From Marinomonas sp. KMM3893 (GTDB lineage Bacteria; Pseudomonadota; Gammaproteobacteria; Pseudomonadales; Marinomonadaceae): a DNA stretch of 64,000 nucleotides. Of the stretch, positions 9,427-19,118 are shown one piece after another. The stretch is taken from contig NZ_SJSC01000001.1 in the NCBI RefSeq assembly GCF_004352855.1, positions 806,001 through 870,000 of the forward strand, given 5' to 3'. Below the pieces are notes generated by a model. The model did no database searches. It was not told the origin of the DNA and was given only the letters and a program-made list of their open reading frames with translations. Made by a program: the position numbers and the translations under genes. Numbering within the stretch: the first letter of the stretch is position 1; each line of letters starts with the position of its first letter.

Positions 9427-9474
9427 GCAGACAAATAAAAAGGAGAACCTAGGTTCTCCTTTTTATTTGTCTGC
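9427..9474. terminator. Bidirectional rho-independent terminator (perfect palindrome)
   Basis: Two 24-base arms match without mismatch or loop around the centre 9450/9451. The core AGGAGAACCT/AGGTTCTCCT is flanked by AAAAA and TTTTT, so it can terminate both the NSS transporter gene and the convergent GAF-GGDEF gene. Confidence 0.85.
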
Positions 9475-9504
9475 ATGCTGACTGACGATATGAGCCACTA
9501 GTTT

Positions 9505-10485
9505 TTATTCAGAGCCAATCATTCGAGACTTCTTCTTGTTCTTCTCTGCGTACATGGCAGCGTCCGCTTCTTCGATCATTTCATCGATGGACTTTATACT
9601 CTCACTAGGAAAAAACGTCATGCCAGCACTGAATTCGACCTGATAAGGCTTATTGATGCGAGCATTCATCTCCGCAACCGCCTTGTCAAAACGCACCAGC
9701 AGCGAGTGAACATCTTCAAGGTTCGTGCCTGAAAGCATTACAATGAACTCGTCACCGCCGAAACGCCCAGTAATGTCGCTTTCTCGAAAAGTTTGCTGCA
9801 AGGTCTCTGCAAACCGAACCAGCGCAAAGTCGCCTTCATAATGCCCATGCAGATCGTTGATTAGCTTAAATTTGTCTAGGTCAAATAAGATAAGTGTGGC
9901 CGATAATTTCTTACGCACACACACTTTCAACGCATGCTCTGCCAACATCAGAAAACCACGTCGACTCGAAATCATGGTGAGATCATCAAATGTAGCCCAT
10001 TGAATGGATTTTATTTCTTGCTCGATCATGGCGCCAAAATCCTGCAAAAGGCTCATGTCTTCCCGACTTAACTCACGTGGTTTGGAATCCATCAGGCACA
10101 AAGTCCCTAGATTAATCCCTGGCCGTAACGCCAGAGGATAGCCTGCATAAAAGCGTATATAGGGGTCATTGAGCACCAAGGGATTATCAAAAAAACGACT
10201 ATCCTTTAAGGTGTCAGCCACAACGAAAATATCATCTTGATTGATAACATGGGCGCAAAAAGAAACATCTCTTGGTGTTTCTTGGATCGTTAGCCCTTGG
10301 CTAGATTTAAACCATTGGCGTGACTCATCAACAAAACTAACCAATGTAATCGGCACTCTAAATATGCGTGCTGCCATACGCGTAATACGATCAAACCTCT
10401 CATCCTGAGACGTATCCAGAATTTTTAACGCCCTTAAAGCATGCAGCCTCTCAGCTTCATTTAAAGGTTTTTTAGGCACATCCAT
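9505..10485 (-). CDS. GAF-GGDEF diguanylate cyclase
   Basis: 326 aa, soluble. A GAF domain (about residues 25-160, with the VSFCAHVI and RFYAGYPLAL segments typical of GAF-GGDEF proteins) is followed by a GGDEF domain with LFDLDKFKLIND and RFGGDEFIVML. An RESD sequence exactly five residues before GGDEF forms the RxxD inhibitory site, so cyclic di-GMP synthesis is probably subject to product inhibition. The GAF ligand is unknown. A GAGG ribosome site precedes the ATG. No partner genes are adjacent. Confidence 0.88.
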   Translation of the reverse strand: MDVPKKPLNEAERLHALRALKILDTSQDERFDRITRMAARIFRVPITLVSFVDESRQWFKSSQGLTIQETPRDVSFCAHVINQDDIFVVADTLKDSRFFDNPLVLNDPYIRFYAGYPLALRPGINLGTLCLMDSKPRELSREDMSLLQDFGAMIEQEIKSIQWATFDDLTMISSRRGFLMLAEHALKVCVRKKLSATLILFDLDKFKLINDLHGHYEGDFALVRFAETLQQTFRESDITGRFGGDEFIVMLSGTNLEDVHSLLVRFDKAVAEMNARINKPYQVEFSAGMTFFPSESIKSIDEMIEEADAAMYAEKNKKKSRMIGSE

Positions 10486-10791
10486 ATAGACCTCTTTTTT
10501 GTTAATCGTTCACAACTGGCCTCACTGAAAACAGTGATAGCCATAAACGCAATAGTCAGAAAATGCGGTTTAGATAATAAAACAATGCTTCGCCTACTTT
10601 CAAAAGGGTAGATCACAAACAAACATAAACCAAACCTCGCTTGCGCTGCCCATTCCAAATAGCCGCTTTTTAAATATCGACTTGTCGTTGCTTATTGACG
10701 GCGAAATAGCACACCGATAAAAACAACAAAAGCGAGCAGTCGCTCGCTTTTCAATGCATTTCTACTGCGCGGCAGCGCCTTCCACTAGAGA
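10486..10791. other. Intergenic region upstream of the GAF-GGDEF gene
   Basis: 306 bp. It holds the terminator of the frmAB unit at 10720-10751 and presumably the GAF-GGDEF promoter. A 65-codon open frame at 10461-10658 has no family features and overlaps the GGDEF gene start, so it was not accepted. Confidence 0.5.
10720..10751 (-). terminator. Rho-independent terminator of frmA-frmB
   Basis: Stem GCGAGC/GCTCGC with a four-base loop, followed on the minus strand by TTTTGTTGTTTTT. It lies about 40 bp past the frmB stop codon. Confidence 0.8.
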
Positions 10792-11622
10792 CTAGCTCAA
10801 TGCTTTAGAGTGAAACTCTAGATGCTCATCAATGAAGCTGGCAATGAAGAAGTAGCTATGGTCGTAACCAGGCTGACGACGCAAGGTAATTGGGTGTCCT
10901 GCGCTTTCACATGCAACTTCGAGCGCCTCTGGTTTAAGCTGTTCCACCAAGAAATTATCCGCTTCACCCTGATCGATAAACAGAGGTAAACGCTCTTCTG
11001 CTTTCTCGATTAGACAAGTGGCATCCCACTCTTTCCATGCTTTGCGATCTTCTCCCAAGTAACCAGCGAACGCTTTCTCGCCCCAAGGGCATTGAGTTGG
11101 GTTGGTAATGGGAGCAAAAGCAGAAACAGATTGGTATTTACCTGGGTTTTTAAGCGCACAAATCAAGGCGCCGTGCCCACCCATAGAGTGGCCAGAAATA
11201 GAACGTTGATCCGTCACAGGAAAGTGCGTTTCGACCAAATGAGGCAACTCTTGCACCACATAATCGTACATATGGTACGTATTGGAATAAGGTGCAACCT
11301 CGGCGTTTACATAAAAACCTGCGCCTGAACCAAAGTCGTAACTTTCATGCTCTCCAGGATAGTCCGTTCCGCGCGGGCTGGTATCTGGACAAACAATGGC
11401 CAAACCTAGCTCTGCGGCTTTTCGGAACGCTCCCGCCTTCTGCATAAAGTTTTCATCCGTGCAGGTTAAACCTGACAACCAGTATAAAACAGGCACTTTT
11501 TGCGTCTCAGCTTGCGGCGGCAAATAGATTGCAAACGTCATTTCACCACGAACAGACAAACTTTCATGACGATAGCGTTTCAGCCAGCCACCAAAGCTTT
11601 TTGTATTGGATAATAATTCCAT
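10792..11622 (-). CDS. frmB: S-formylglutathione hydrolase
   Basis: 276 aa esterase-D family enzyme that hydrolyses S-formylglutathione to formate and glutathione, the last step of glutathione-dependent formaldehyde detoxification. Visible marks are YWLSGLTCTDENF (oxyanion region), the nucleophile elbow SGHSMGGHGAL and a late GYDHSYFFI histidine. The start at 11622 is chosen for its AAGGAAG ribosome site and the family N-terminus MELLSNTKSFGGW; the frame is open 11 codons further. It follows frmA by 54 bp on the same strand, forming the usual frmAB operon. Confidence 0.95.
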   Translation of the reverse strand: MELLSNTKSFGGWLKRYRHESLSVRGEMTFAIYLPPQAETQKVPVLYWLSGLTCTDENFMQKAGAFRKAAELGLAIVCPDTSPRGTDYPGEHESYDFGSGAGFYVNAEVAPYSNTYHMYDYVVQELPHLVETHFPVTDQRSISGHSMGGHGALICALKNPGKYQSVSAFAPITNPTQCPWGEKAFAGYLGEDRKAWKEWDATCLIEKAEERLPLFIDQGEADNFLVEQLKPEALEVACESAGHPITLRRQPGYDHSYFFIASFIDEHLEFHSKALS

Positions 11623-11676
11623 CGTTAGCTTCCTTTGAGTTTGCACGGCAAACACCGTGCAAACGAATCAAAAAAC

Positions 11677-12813
<1,137 letters not shown>

Positions 12814-12887
12814 TCAATAAGGTACGAATTACTTAACTGCTTGTAGTGTAGTCGCAAATGATTAGGACGATAATAGCTATTTCAGAA

Positions 12888-12917
12888 AAGGATTGTTGCT
12901 ATACAGCAACAATCCTT
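12888..12917. promoter_or_regulatory. 30-bp inverted repeat between frmA and the LysR gene
   Basis: Arms AAGGATTGTTGCT and AGCAACAATCCTT match perfectly over 13 bp around a four-base ATAC centre. It lies 95 bp upstream of frmA and 59 bp upstream of the divergent LysR gene, a good position for an operator serving both. Confidence 0.5.
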
Positions 12918-12976
12918 GTCGATATTCCAAAATCTGCGCTAAAATACACGCCTCTTTACCAGCAGATAAACACACT

Positions 12977-13861
12977 ATGAAGAATTGGGAAGCAATGGAA
13001 GCCTTTATCGAAGTCGTGAGGCAAGGCAGTTTTTCGGCCGCTGCTCTACAGCTGAAAGTCTCTGCTTCTCATATTAGTCGCCTCATCACTCAGCTCGAAA
13101 GTGAGCTGGGCACAACCTTGCTGTTTCGCACCACAAGACGCATTCGTTTAAGTGAAGCGGGGGAATTGTATTATCACCATTGTCGTGGTCTACCCGAAGC
13201 ACTGAGCAGTGCAGAGGAAGTCATCTCTAGCCTTAATAACGCGCTAGTAGGCCCTTTTAAAATAACCTGTGCAACGACATTTGGAGAGCGTTTTATTGCG
13301 CCTGTGATAAACGATTTTTTAATCGAACACCCAAAAATAGAGTTGGATTTTCACCTCAGTAATCGCCCTGTCGATCTTATCGAAGAAGGCTATGACCTTG
13401 CCATCCGTATGGGCTCATTAAAAGACTCTAGCCACCTGTCTCGCCGCTTATGCGACCGAGTAGAATATTTATGCGCCTCCCGCGACTACGTAGATCGCCA
13501 CGGTATCCCTCATACGTTAGCTGAACTTAATAAGCACCACTGCCTCATCGGTTCAAAAACTCATTGGTTATTTCAACAAGATGGTCAGCGCAAAGAAGTG
13601 AAAGTATCGAGCCATTGGCGCAGTAACTCGGGGCCGGCATTGTTAGACGCGGTCAAAAAAGGCTTAGGCATTGCTCAACTCCCCGATTATTACGTTGCCG
13701 ATGAACTGGCATCCGGTGAGCTCATTGCTCTATTGCCACAATACCAATACCCATACAGCGGTGTTTGGTTGGTGTATCCAAAAGTGCGGCAGCCGTCGCC
13801 TAAATTGCAAAAAGTGTGTGACTATTTGATTCAGCGCTTCAGTCAACAACCGCCTTTTTAG
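12977..13861 (+). CDS. LysR family regulator, probably of frmAB
   Basis: 294 aa. The N-terminal winged HTH (MEAFIEVVRQGSFSAAALQLKVSASHISRLI, seen in parts) is followed by a type 2 periplasmic-binding-like effector domain with ITCATTFGERFIAP and LAIRMGSL, typical of the CrgA/DsdC-like LysR subgroup. The frame is open to 12893, but family N-termini begin at MKNWEAM (12977). The divergent position next to frmA and the inverted repeat between them suggest it controls frmAB; formaldehyde-linked LysR regulators are known next to frmA in many proteobacteria. The effector is not known. Confidence 0.88.
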   Translation: MKNWEAMEAFIEVVRQGSFSAAALQLKVSASHISRLITQLESELGTTLLFRTTRRIRLSEAGELYYHHCRGLPEALSSAEEVISSLNNALVGPFKITCATTFGERFIAPVINDFLIEHPKIELDFHLSNRPVDLIEEGYDLAIRMGSLKDSSHLSRRLCDRVEYLCASRDYVDRHGIPHTLAELNKHHCLIGSKTHWLFQQDGQRKEVKVSSHWRSNSGPALLDAVKKGLGIAQLPDYYVADELASGELIALLPQYQYPYSGVWLVYPKVRQPSPKLQKVCDYLIQRFSQQPPF

Positions 13862-13914
13862 CGATTAGCGTGCACGACCAAGCTATGATTAAATACGCTA
13901 AATTGTACTAATAA

Positions 13915-14193
13915 ATGAGCCTCTTTATGTTTTCTCAACAAGACCTTGTTCAAGTCGCCCGCCAAACCATGCCGTTTGGAAAATACCAAGGTCGTATTTT
14001 GATCGACTTACCAGAAGCCTATTTATTGTGGTTCGCTCATGAAGGTTGGCCGAATGGCAACCTAGGGCAATGGCTACAGCTTGCCTTAGAAATCAAGATT
14101 AATGGCTTAGAAAAGTTGGTTGATCCATTACGCGAGCCCACTAGAAAACAGGCTAACGAGCCTAAAGTTCGAATTCGCTTTGATGAAAACTAG
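13915..14193 (+). CDS. DUF3820 family protein
   Basis: 92 aa. The core TMPFGKYQGRILIDLPEAYL followed by WF is the DUF3820 signature, a family sometimes labelled as a quorum-sensing-regulated virulence factor without firm function. A small soluble protein with a basic C-terminal tail. An alternative ATG lies four codons downstream (13927); neither has a strong ribosome site. Converges on the GNAT gene with 15 bp between. Confidence 0.8.
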   Translation: MSLFMFSQQDLVQVARQTMPFGKYQGRILIDLPEAYLLWFAHEGWPNGNLGQWLQLALEIKINGLEKLVDPLREPTRKQANEPKVRIRFDEN

Positions 14194-14208
14194 ACATCAA
14201 ACAGCGCC

Positions 14209-14652
14209 TTAACCAAGCGCTTTTCGATAATACAAAATACCAGCGCGGGCTTCTTCAAGGGTAAACCCCGCTCGCTCTGCGACTTTTTGTGAAGCTATGT
14301 TGGTCGCTTTTATCTGGGCTAAAAGCGTCCCATCCAATTCAAGAATAAAACAATCCAACATTTTCTGGGCAACCCCCTTGCCTCGTGCTTTAGGGGAAAC
14401 CGTCCACGATAAAAGCCACCCTTCAGGGTCTAAATCGGCTCTTATTGTACCGACCGCGCGATGGTTTAATTCTGCAATTTGTAAACGCCTTTGATCATTA
14501 TGGATAGTATTTCGCAGCCACTTTAAATGATCTGCTACTTCCACTCGACCAGCAGACAGGGATGCCTTACGCGTTGCTAGATCATTGCGCCATTCTAATA
14601 AACAATCTGCATCAGCCATGGTCGCGGGCCGAAGGAACAACTCCGAATTCAT
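14209..14652 (-). CDS. GNAT family N-acetyltransferase
   Basis: 147 aa. The fold begins LFLRPATMADADCLLEWRND, the acetyl-CoA-binding motif A appears as SWTVSPKARGKGVAQKML, and motif B as IKATNIASQKVAERAGF. A cytoplasmic acetyltransferase of unknown acceptor; the N-terminal WRND pattern is shared with RimJ-like and sugar-nucleotide acetyltransferases. The start at 14652 has a GGAGA ribosome site; the frame is open 14 codons further upstream. Stands alone. Confidence 0.85.
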   Translation of the reverse strand: MNSELFLRPATMADADCLLEWRNDLATRKASLSAGRVEVADHLKWLRNTIHNDQRRLQIAELNHRAVGTIRADLDPEGWLLSWTVSPKARGKGVAQKMLDCFILELDGTLLAQIKATNIASQKVAERAGFTLEEARAGILYYRKALG

Positions 14653-14900
14653 AGTTTTCTCCAAATAAACAACGGCTTCTATCGAGCAGACCAATCACTG
14701 GCTTAAGATCTTGTTCAGATCAAGAAACTCAAGATAATCATCTTCTTGTTTAATAGGCAAGTATTCCTAGTAGTGAGTCAAACAAAGACGTTAGGAGAAT
14801 AAGATATGGGCACTTATACACAGTAGCTAGAAGCGATGGCATTGGGCAAAGACAGGTTGAACAGATGAGCAAAATAGTCACGCGATAATCACTGGCTGAC

Positions 14901-14946
14901 AAAAAAAACCAGCGTAGTGAGGCGTTCCTCACACGCTGGTTTTTTT
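14901..14946 (-). terminator. Rho-independent terminator after fumC
   Basis: Stem CCAGCGT/ACGCTGG plus GTGAGG/CCTCAC around a short loop, bounded by A7 and T7 runs, so it can work in both directions. It lies 36 bp past the fumC stop codon. Confidence 0.85.
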
Positions 14947-14981
14947 CTCTTCTGATTCAGGGAAAAGAAATCAGAAAAACA

Positions 14982-16358
14982 CTACAAACCACCATGAGTT
15001 AATTTTGCTGGATCCAATAACGATAAAAGCTCATCGCGGTTTAAATCCGTTTCTTCTTCTGCTACATCAACCACAGGTCGGCCTTCTTTATAGGCTTTTT
15101 TGGCGATTTCTGCGGCTTTTGAATAGCCAATAATCGGGTTCAATGCGGTGACCAAAATCGGGTTACGATGCAAGGCTTCATTGAGTTTGTCTTCATTAAC
15201 CGTCAAGGTCGCGATGGCGCTGTCTGCTAATAAGCGACCGCTGTTGGCTAGCAATTTAATGCTGCTTAATAGATTTTTTGCAATCATTGGCAGCATGACA
15301 TTAAGCTCAAAGTTGCCCGCCTGCCCACCAATGGTAATGGCAGCATCGTTACCAATAACTTGCGCAGAAACCATGGCAACCGCTTCCGGAATCACTGGGT
15401 TAACTTTACCTGGCATAATGGATGAGCCAGGTTGCAGCGCTTCTAGCGTAATTTCACCTAATCCTGCCAATGGTCCTGAATTCATCCAACGTAAATCATT
15501 CGCGATTTTCATATAGCTAACCGCCACCGCTTTTAGCTGTCCTGATAGTGCGACGGCAGTATCTTGAGAGCCAATTAACGCAAAGAAATTGTCGCCAGGA
15601 GTAAAAGTAACATTGGTTAAATCAGACAATTCTTTCGCAAATAAGGCGGCGAATTCAGGGTGCGCATTGATGCCAGTGCCTACCGCCGTACCGCCTTGTG
15701 CTAAGCGAGTAATCTTGGTTTCTAAATATTTTAAATTATCGAGATTATCTTTAAGTTGAGCTGCCCAAGCATGGAAGGTTTGATCGAAACGCACCGGCAT
15801 GGCATCCATCAAATGGGTTCGCCCTGTCTTGGTATACCCTTTTAAGGCATTGCCTTTTTCTTTAATCGTCGATTTTAAGTGCGCAATGGCAGGAATGAGA
15901 TGCCCAGTCAGCTCCAAACTCGCGCTTACATGGATCGCACTTGGAATAACGTCATTGCTACTTTGACCAAAATTCACATGATCATTGGGACTGATTTTTG
16001 TCTCACTGTAGCGATTCGCTATGGTAGCAATCACTTCATTGGCATTCATATTAGAGCTAGTGCCAGACCCTGTTTGGTAGACGTCCACAGGGAAATGCGT
16101 CATTAAATCAGGGTCATTTAGCAACTCTTCACAAGCATTTTGAATGGCGTTTGACTGAGCCGGTGTGATGCATTCTAAGGTTTGATTGGCGCGAGCCGCA
16201 GCGGATTTAATTAAGATAAGAGAGCGAATAAACGCCTCTGGCAATGCTTCACCACTGACAGGGAAATTATTGATTGCACGCTGTGTCTGTGCGCCATATA
16301 GGGCCTTTTCAGGGACATTTAATTCGCCCATGCTGTCTTTTTCAATTCGCATTTTCAT
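14982..16358 (-). CDS. fumC: Class II fumarate hydratase
   Basis: 458 aa, the usual FumC length. Converts fumarate and malate in the TCA cycle without an iron-sulfur cluster. The superfamily signature GSSIMPGKVNP is present, as are the active-site segments GSGTSSNMNANEVIA, GRTHLMDAMPVRF and the NPxIGY-type C-terminal region (NPIIGYSKAAEIAK). It lies 3 bp after the fagA-like gene and under a Fur box, fitting the known logic of expressing the iron-independent fumarase under iron limitation. Strong assignment. Confidence 0.96.
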   Translation of the reverse strand: MKMRIEKDSMGELNVPEKALYGAQTQRAINNFPVSGEALPEAFIRSLILIKSAAARANQTLECITPAQSNAIQNACEELLNDPDLMTHFPVDVYQTGSGTSSNMNANEVIATIANRYSETKISPNDHVNFGQSSNDVIPSAIHVSASLELTGHLIPAIAHLKSTIKEKGNALKGYTKTGRTHLMDAMPVRFDQTFHAWAAQLKDNLDNLKYLETKITRLAQGGTAVGTGINAHPEFAALFAKELSDLTNVTFTPGDNFFALIGSQDTAVALSGQLKAVAVSYMKIANDLRWMNSGPLAGLGEITLEALQPGSSIMPGKVNPVIPEAVAMVSAQVIGNDAAITIGGQAGNFELNVMLPMIAKNLLSSIKLLANSGRLLADSAIATLTVNEDKLNEALHRNPILVTALNPIIGYSKAAEIAKKAYKEGRPVVDVAEEETDLNRDELLSLLDPAKLTHGGL

Positions 16359-16361
16359 GAT

Positions 16362-16730
16362 CTAACGACTTCCTTCTTGTTCCAACGAGCACAAAAAATA
16401 ATGACTCAACGTTCGTAAGTCATGTTCCATTTTGAAATACGCTTTGGCGTCTTGATAAGTCACAATCAGTCGTTTTAGATTCGCTAATGGCCGATAGACC
16501 ATATCTAAGCAGACTTGTCGCCAATTCAGTGCAATGTGTGAATCGCACACAGTATCCAATAAAACATTGAAAACACGCTGATGCAAGATCACGGCATCAT
16601 TAATATTTAGCCGCTCAGCGTATTCTTCACTCGTATTGAGATAATGGTAGAGTACTTCTGGTGAATCCGCACACTGACCGCCTTGAATGGCTTGCTCTAT
16701 TACCGAGAAGGGAACTAGATAATGGCTCAT
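16362..16730 (-). CDS. FagA-like protein upstream of fumC
   Basis: 122 aa helical protein of unknown biochemical function. Pseudomonas aeruginosa has an iron-regulated operon fagA-fumC-orfX-sodA; this gene has the fagA position (directly before fumC, 3 bp gap) and helical character, and the identification rests mainly on that context. The frame is open to 16817, but the extra codons cover the Fur box. The ATG at 16730 has an AGGA ribosome site, so it is chosen. No sodA or orfX follows fumC here. Confidence 0.65.
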   Translation of the reverse strand: MSHYLVPFSVIEQAIQGGQCADSPEVLYHYLNTSEEYAERLNINDAVILHQRVFNVLLDTVCDSHIALNWRQVCLDMVYRPLANLKRLIVTYQDAKAYFKMEHDLRTLSHYFLCSLEQEGSR

Positions 16731-16752
16731 GATGTCGTCCTGCCTATTGAAA

Positions 16753-16767
16753 TGATAACTATTATCA
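16753..16767 (-). promoter_or_regulatory. Fur box upstream of fagA-like/fumC
   Basis: TGATAACTATTATCA is a 7-1-7 inverted repeat with one mismatch in fourteen to the ideal TGATAAT-N-ATTATCA Fur heptamer pair. It lies 23 bp upstream of the chosen start, overlapping the expected promoter, so iron-loaded Fur should repress. Confidence 0.8.
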
Positions 16768-16853
16768 ATAATGAGACGACATTCTTTTCCTGTCAAGTTA
16801 TTGATAACGATTCCCATTAAAAATAACTCGATTGATGACCTAGCTCATGAGCC

Positions 16854-16890
16854 ACAAAAAAGCCCCTATTGCCAAAGGCAACAGGGGCTT
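16854..16890 (-). terminator. Rho-independent terminator after the SlyD-like gene
   Basis: Stem GCCCCT-a-TTGCC/GGCAA-c-AGGGGC with a three-base loop, followed on the minus strand by a run of T. It lies 20 bp past the stop codon. Confidence 0.85.
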
Positions 16891-16908
16891 TATCAGACGA
16901 ATAAATGC

Positions 16909-17388
16909 TTAGTGGTGGTGACCGCCTACGCCGTGAGCATGGCCATGAGCAATCTCATCGTCTGTCGCATCACGTACGTCTACGATTTCAATGTTAAACG
17001 TCAGGTCTTTACCAGATAGAGGGTGGTTCAAGTCCACAAGAGCGCGCTTTAAACCCGCTTTAATAATGCTGACTTGGCGCATACCTTGATCTGTTTGAAC
17101 CATGGCAATCATGCCTGGTTTCCAACGTTTTCCACCTTGAAGGTGTTTCACAGGCACTTCTTGAGTACGGTCTTCATGACGATCGCCGTACGCTTCTGCG
17201 CTTGGTACTGTCACTTCAAATTCAGCACCGACTTCTTTTCCTTCCATGGCCTTTTCAAGACCAGGAATCACATTGCCGTGGCCGTGTAGGTAAGAAATAG
17301 GGTCTTTACCCGCGGAAGTTTCGATCAACTCTTCACCATGGCGAAGCGTGTAGTTAAATTGAACGACTTGGTTGTCAGCAATGGACAT
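16909..17388 (-). CDS. FKBP-type peptidyl-prolyl isomerase, SlyD-like
   Basis: 159 aa. The FKBP core with an inserted chaperone flap is seen in VVQFNYTLRHG, GHGNVIPGLEKAMEGKEVG, the AYGDRHED flap and LVDLNHPLSGKDLTFNIEI. The C-terminus is histidine-rich (HGHAHGVGGHHH), like a shortened SlyD metal-binding tail, so nickel or other metal binding is likely. Predicted cytoplasmic folding helper. A GAGGAAA ribosome site precedes the ATG. Whether it serves hydrogenase or other nickel enzymes cannot be told here. Confidence 0.9.
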   Translation of the reverse strand: MSIADNQVVQFNYTLRHGEELIETSAGKDPISYLHGHGNVIPGLEKAMEGKEVGAEFEVTVPSAEAYGDRHEDRTQEVPVKHLQGGKRWKPGMIAMVQTDQGMRQVSIIKAGLKRALVDLNHPLSGKDLTFNIEIVDVRDATDDEIAHGHAHGVGGHHH

Positions 17389-17505
17389 GATATTTCCTCT
17401 GTTATTTCAACTCAGCAAGGTCGTTAAGTGTTGACTTAGCGACTTGGCTCAGCGGTTTAGTTAAGCGGCGCAACCGCGCATTTTGCGCGACATTATAGAG
17501 AGTCC

Positions 17506-18096
17506 CTAGAAAATGGCGAACTCTATCGCATCTTCTTTGATTGAGATGTCTTTAATCATCGACGCTGTCGCTTTTTCTGTTGTCGAATGATCTAGCACAT
17601 AAACAGGGTGCGAATCGAAGTAGTTTGCTAAGGCTTTCTCGAAATCATCATGCAAAGACCCCAATGTCGAACGCAGCATTTTGTCACTAAAGCTAGAGCC
17701 CTCAACGTCTATTTTAGTGATTTTGGGCGCCACTAAATAAACACGGTTTTCTTCTAATCGCACACCTGACTCGAACGATGGGTTCACTTGTGTACTAAAT
17801 GAAAAAGACTGTCCAAATGCGCTTAAGGTGCCCTGTAAATCTGTATTAAGGTCCACCAAAGCCAAACCACCATCACGATCGGTTAAATCAATATGGGCTG
17901 TTTTTACCAATAAATTCATATCCAAGGTGTTACCACCTTCTAGCGTCAATTGAATATGATTTTGTTTACTTTGTTCTAACTGCTTCGCGACCGCTTGATT
18001 TAACTCAGCTTCACTTATGCTTAGACCGTCACAGCCTGTCAGCATCAAAGTGGTTACGAGTAAAACCACGCATGCGATCATTCGACGAATTGCCAT
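17506..18096 (-). CDS. DUF1439 (YceB-like) lipoprotein
   Basis: 196 aa. The N-terminal signal peptide ends in the lipobox LTGC (cysteine at 22), so it is a lipoprotein. The rest matches the YceB/DUF1439 type: ISEAELNQAV, a long beta-rich middle, and VYVLDHSTTEKA near the end, resembling a tubular lipid-binding (SMP-like/LBP) domain. Function is not established. An AGGAG site precedes the ATG. It lies 29 bp after the MscS-type gene on the same strand and may be co-transcribed. Confidence 0.8.
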   Translation of the reverse strand: MAIRRMIACVVLLVTTLMLTGCDGLSISEAELNQAVAKQLEQSKQNHIQLTLEGGNTLDMNLLVKTAHIDLTDRDGGLALVDLNTDLQGTLSAFGQSFSFSTQVNPSFESGVRLEENRVYLVAPKITKIDVEGSSFSDKMLRSTLGSLHDDFEKALANYFDSHPVYVLDHSTTEKATASMIKDISIKEDAIEFAIF

Positions 18097-18125
18097 CTGT
18101 TTCTCCTAAAAAGCCACTTTGTTCA

Positions 18126-18989
18126 CTATCTAGCCCTTTTTTCAAACCAAAAGTTCATAAAGTCTTCCGTTACTTTTTGTTCAATCACCATGGCTTCTTC
18201 CGTCGGACAAAATAATGAAACGGTGAAAATATTATAGCCTTCAGGGGAGGTCGTGATTCGCACTTTAGGCTCAGGCCCTGAGATTTTAATGTCTAAGCGC
18301 TTCTCAATCAGGCTATTGTAACGAATCGCAACCTCATGAAAGTGCTCGCTGTATTCCCGTATCTTATCCAGTATTTTGCCTTTAATTTCAAACAAATTGA
18401 CGTCATCAGTCAGTCTAGAAATCGAAAAGGTATGGGTCACATAGCGACGCATGTAGTTCAGGTTTTGCACCGTATGCGTCAGCAATACACTGTTGGGGAT
18501 CACAGTTGTTCGTCCTGTATAACCGTAACTGCCGCCTTTCAAATCCACTTCAAAAAGCGTCGTTGAAAGCCAATCGCTGTCTGTGACCTCGCCTTCATAA
18601 TTGGCAATTCTTACCCAATCGCCCACTTGATAAGGTCGAGTACTGGCGCGATAAAAGGCCCCGACTATGCAAGAAATAAACTCTTTCGTCGCCAAAACCA
18701 AGGCCACCATAAAGGCAGCAATGGAGATCGCAATATTTTGTAATTCAGAAGACCAAATTAAAATAAAACCCACCACCAACAGTAGGTTGAAAATATTGTC
18801 TAATGAATTGATTCTTTGACGTTTTTTGTCATGTTCTAAGGTCGGATGCAGCCGAATAGCGCGCTTAGTAAAACGACGGATAATATAGGAGAGCAATAGC
18901 CAAACAACGGTCAAAAATATTTCGAGGTGGTCTTTCACAACCGAAAAGTCAAAATCGGAAAAAGAGAGCTGAGAAAAATCGAATGACAT
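18126..18989 (-). CDS. MscS-type mechanosensitive channel family protein
   Basis: 287 aa. Hydrophobic segments occur near residues 20-40 and 65-110, followed by the MscS beta domain with YQVGDWVRIANYEGEV and the conserved TTVIPNS turn of the pore-proximal region. Predicted to open under membrane tension and release solutes on osmotic downshock. The C-terminal domain is mixed alpha/beta. Close to MscS in length. An AAGGAACC ribosome site precedes the ATG. Upstream partner of the DUF1439 lipoprotein gene. Confidence 0.87.
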   Translation of the reverse strand: MSFDFSQLSFSDFDFSVVKDHLEIFLTVVWLLLSYIIRRFTKRAIRLHPTLEHDKKRQRINSLDNIFNLLLVVGFILIWSSELQNIAISIAAFMVALVLATKEFISCIVGAFYRASTRPYQVGDWVRIANYEGEVTDSDWLSTTLFEVDLKGGSYGYTGRTTVIPNSVLLTHTVQNLNYMRRYVTHTFSISRLTDDVNLFEIKGKILDKIREYSEHFHEVAIRYNSLIEKRLDIKISGPEPKVRITTSPEGYNIFTVSLFCPTEEAMVIEQKVTEDFMNFWFEKRAR

Positions 18990-19078
18990 AACAATTAGGT
19001 TCCTTCATTAAGGGCACTACTTTATCAATCATTGTATTAATCACCAACTAAAAGCACTAGACAGAACGAAAAACATTC

Positions 19079-19094
19079 CTGTATATTTATACAG
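19079..19094 (+). promoter_or_regulatory. LexA (SOS) box upstream of yebG
   Basis: CTGTATATTTATACAG matches the consensus CTG-N10-CAG and differs from the ideal alternating TA core at one base. It lies 25 bp before the yebG start codon, predicting induction by DNA damage. Confidence 0.9.
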
Positions 19095-19118
19095 TATAAT
19101 TTTTCACGAGGGTGGATC

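Noticed and set aside
10461..10658. 65-codon open frame upstream of the GAF-GGDEF gene
   Set aside because: Overlaps the GGDEF gene start in another frame and has no protein-like pattern.
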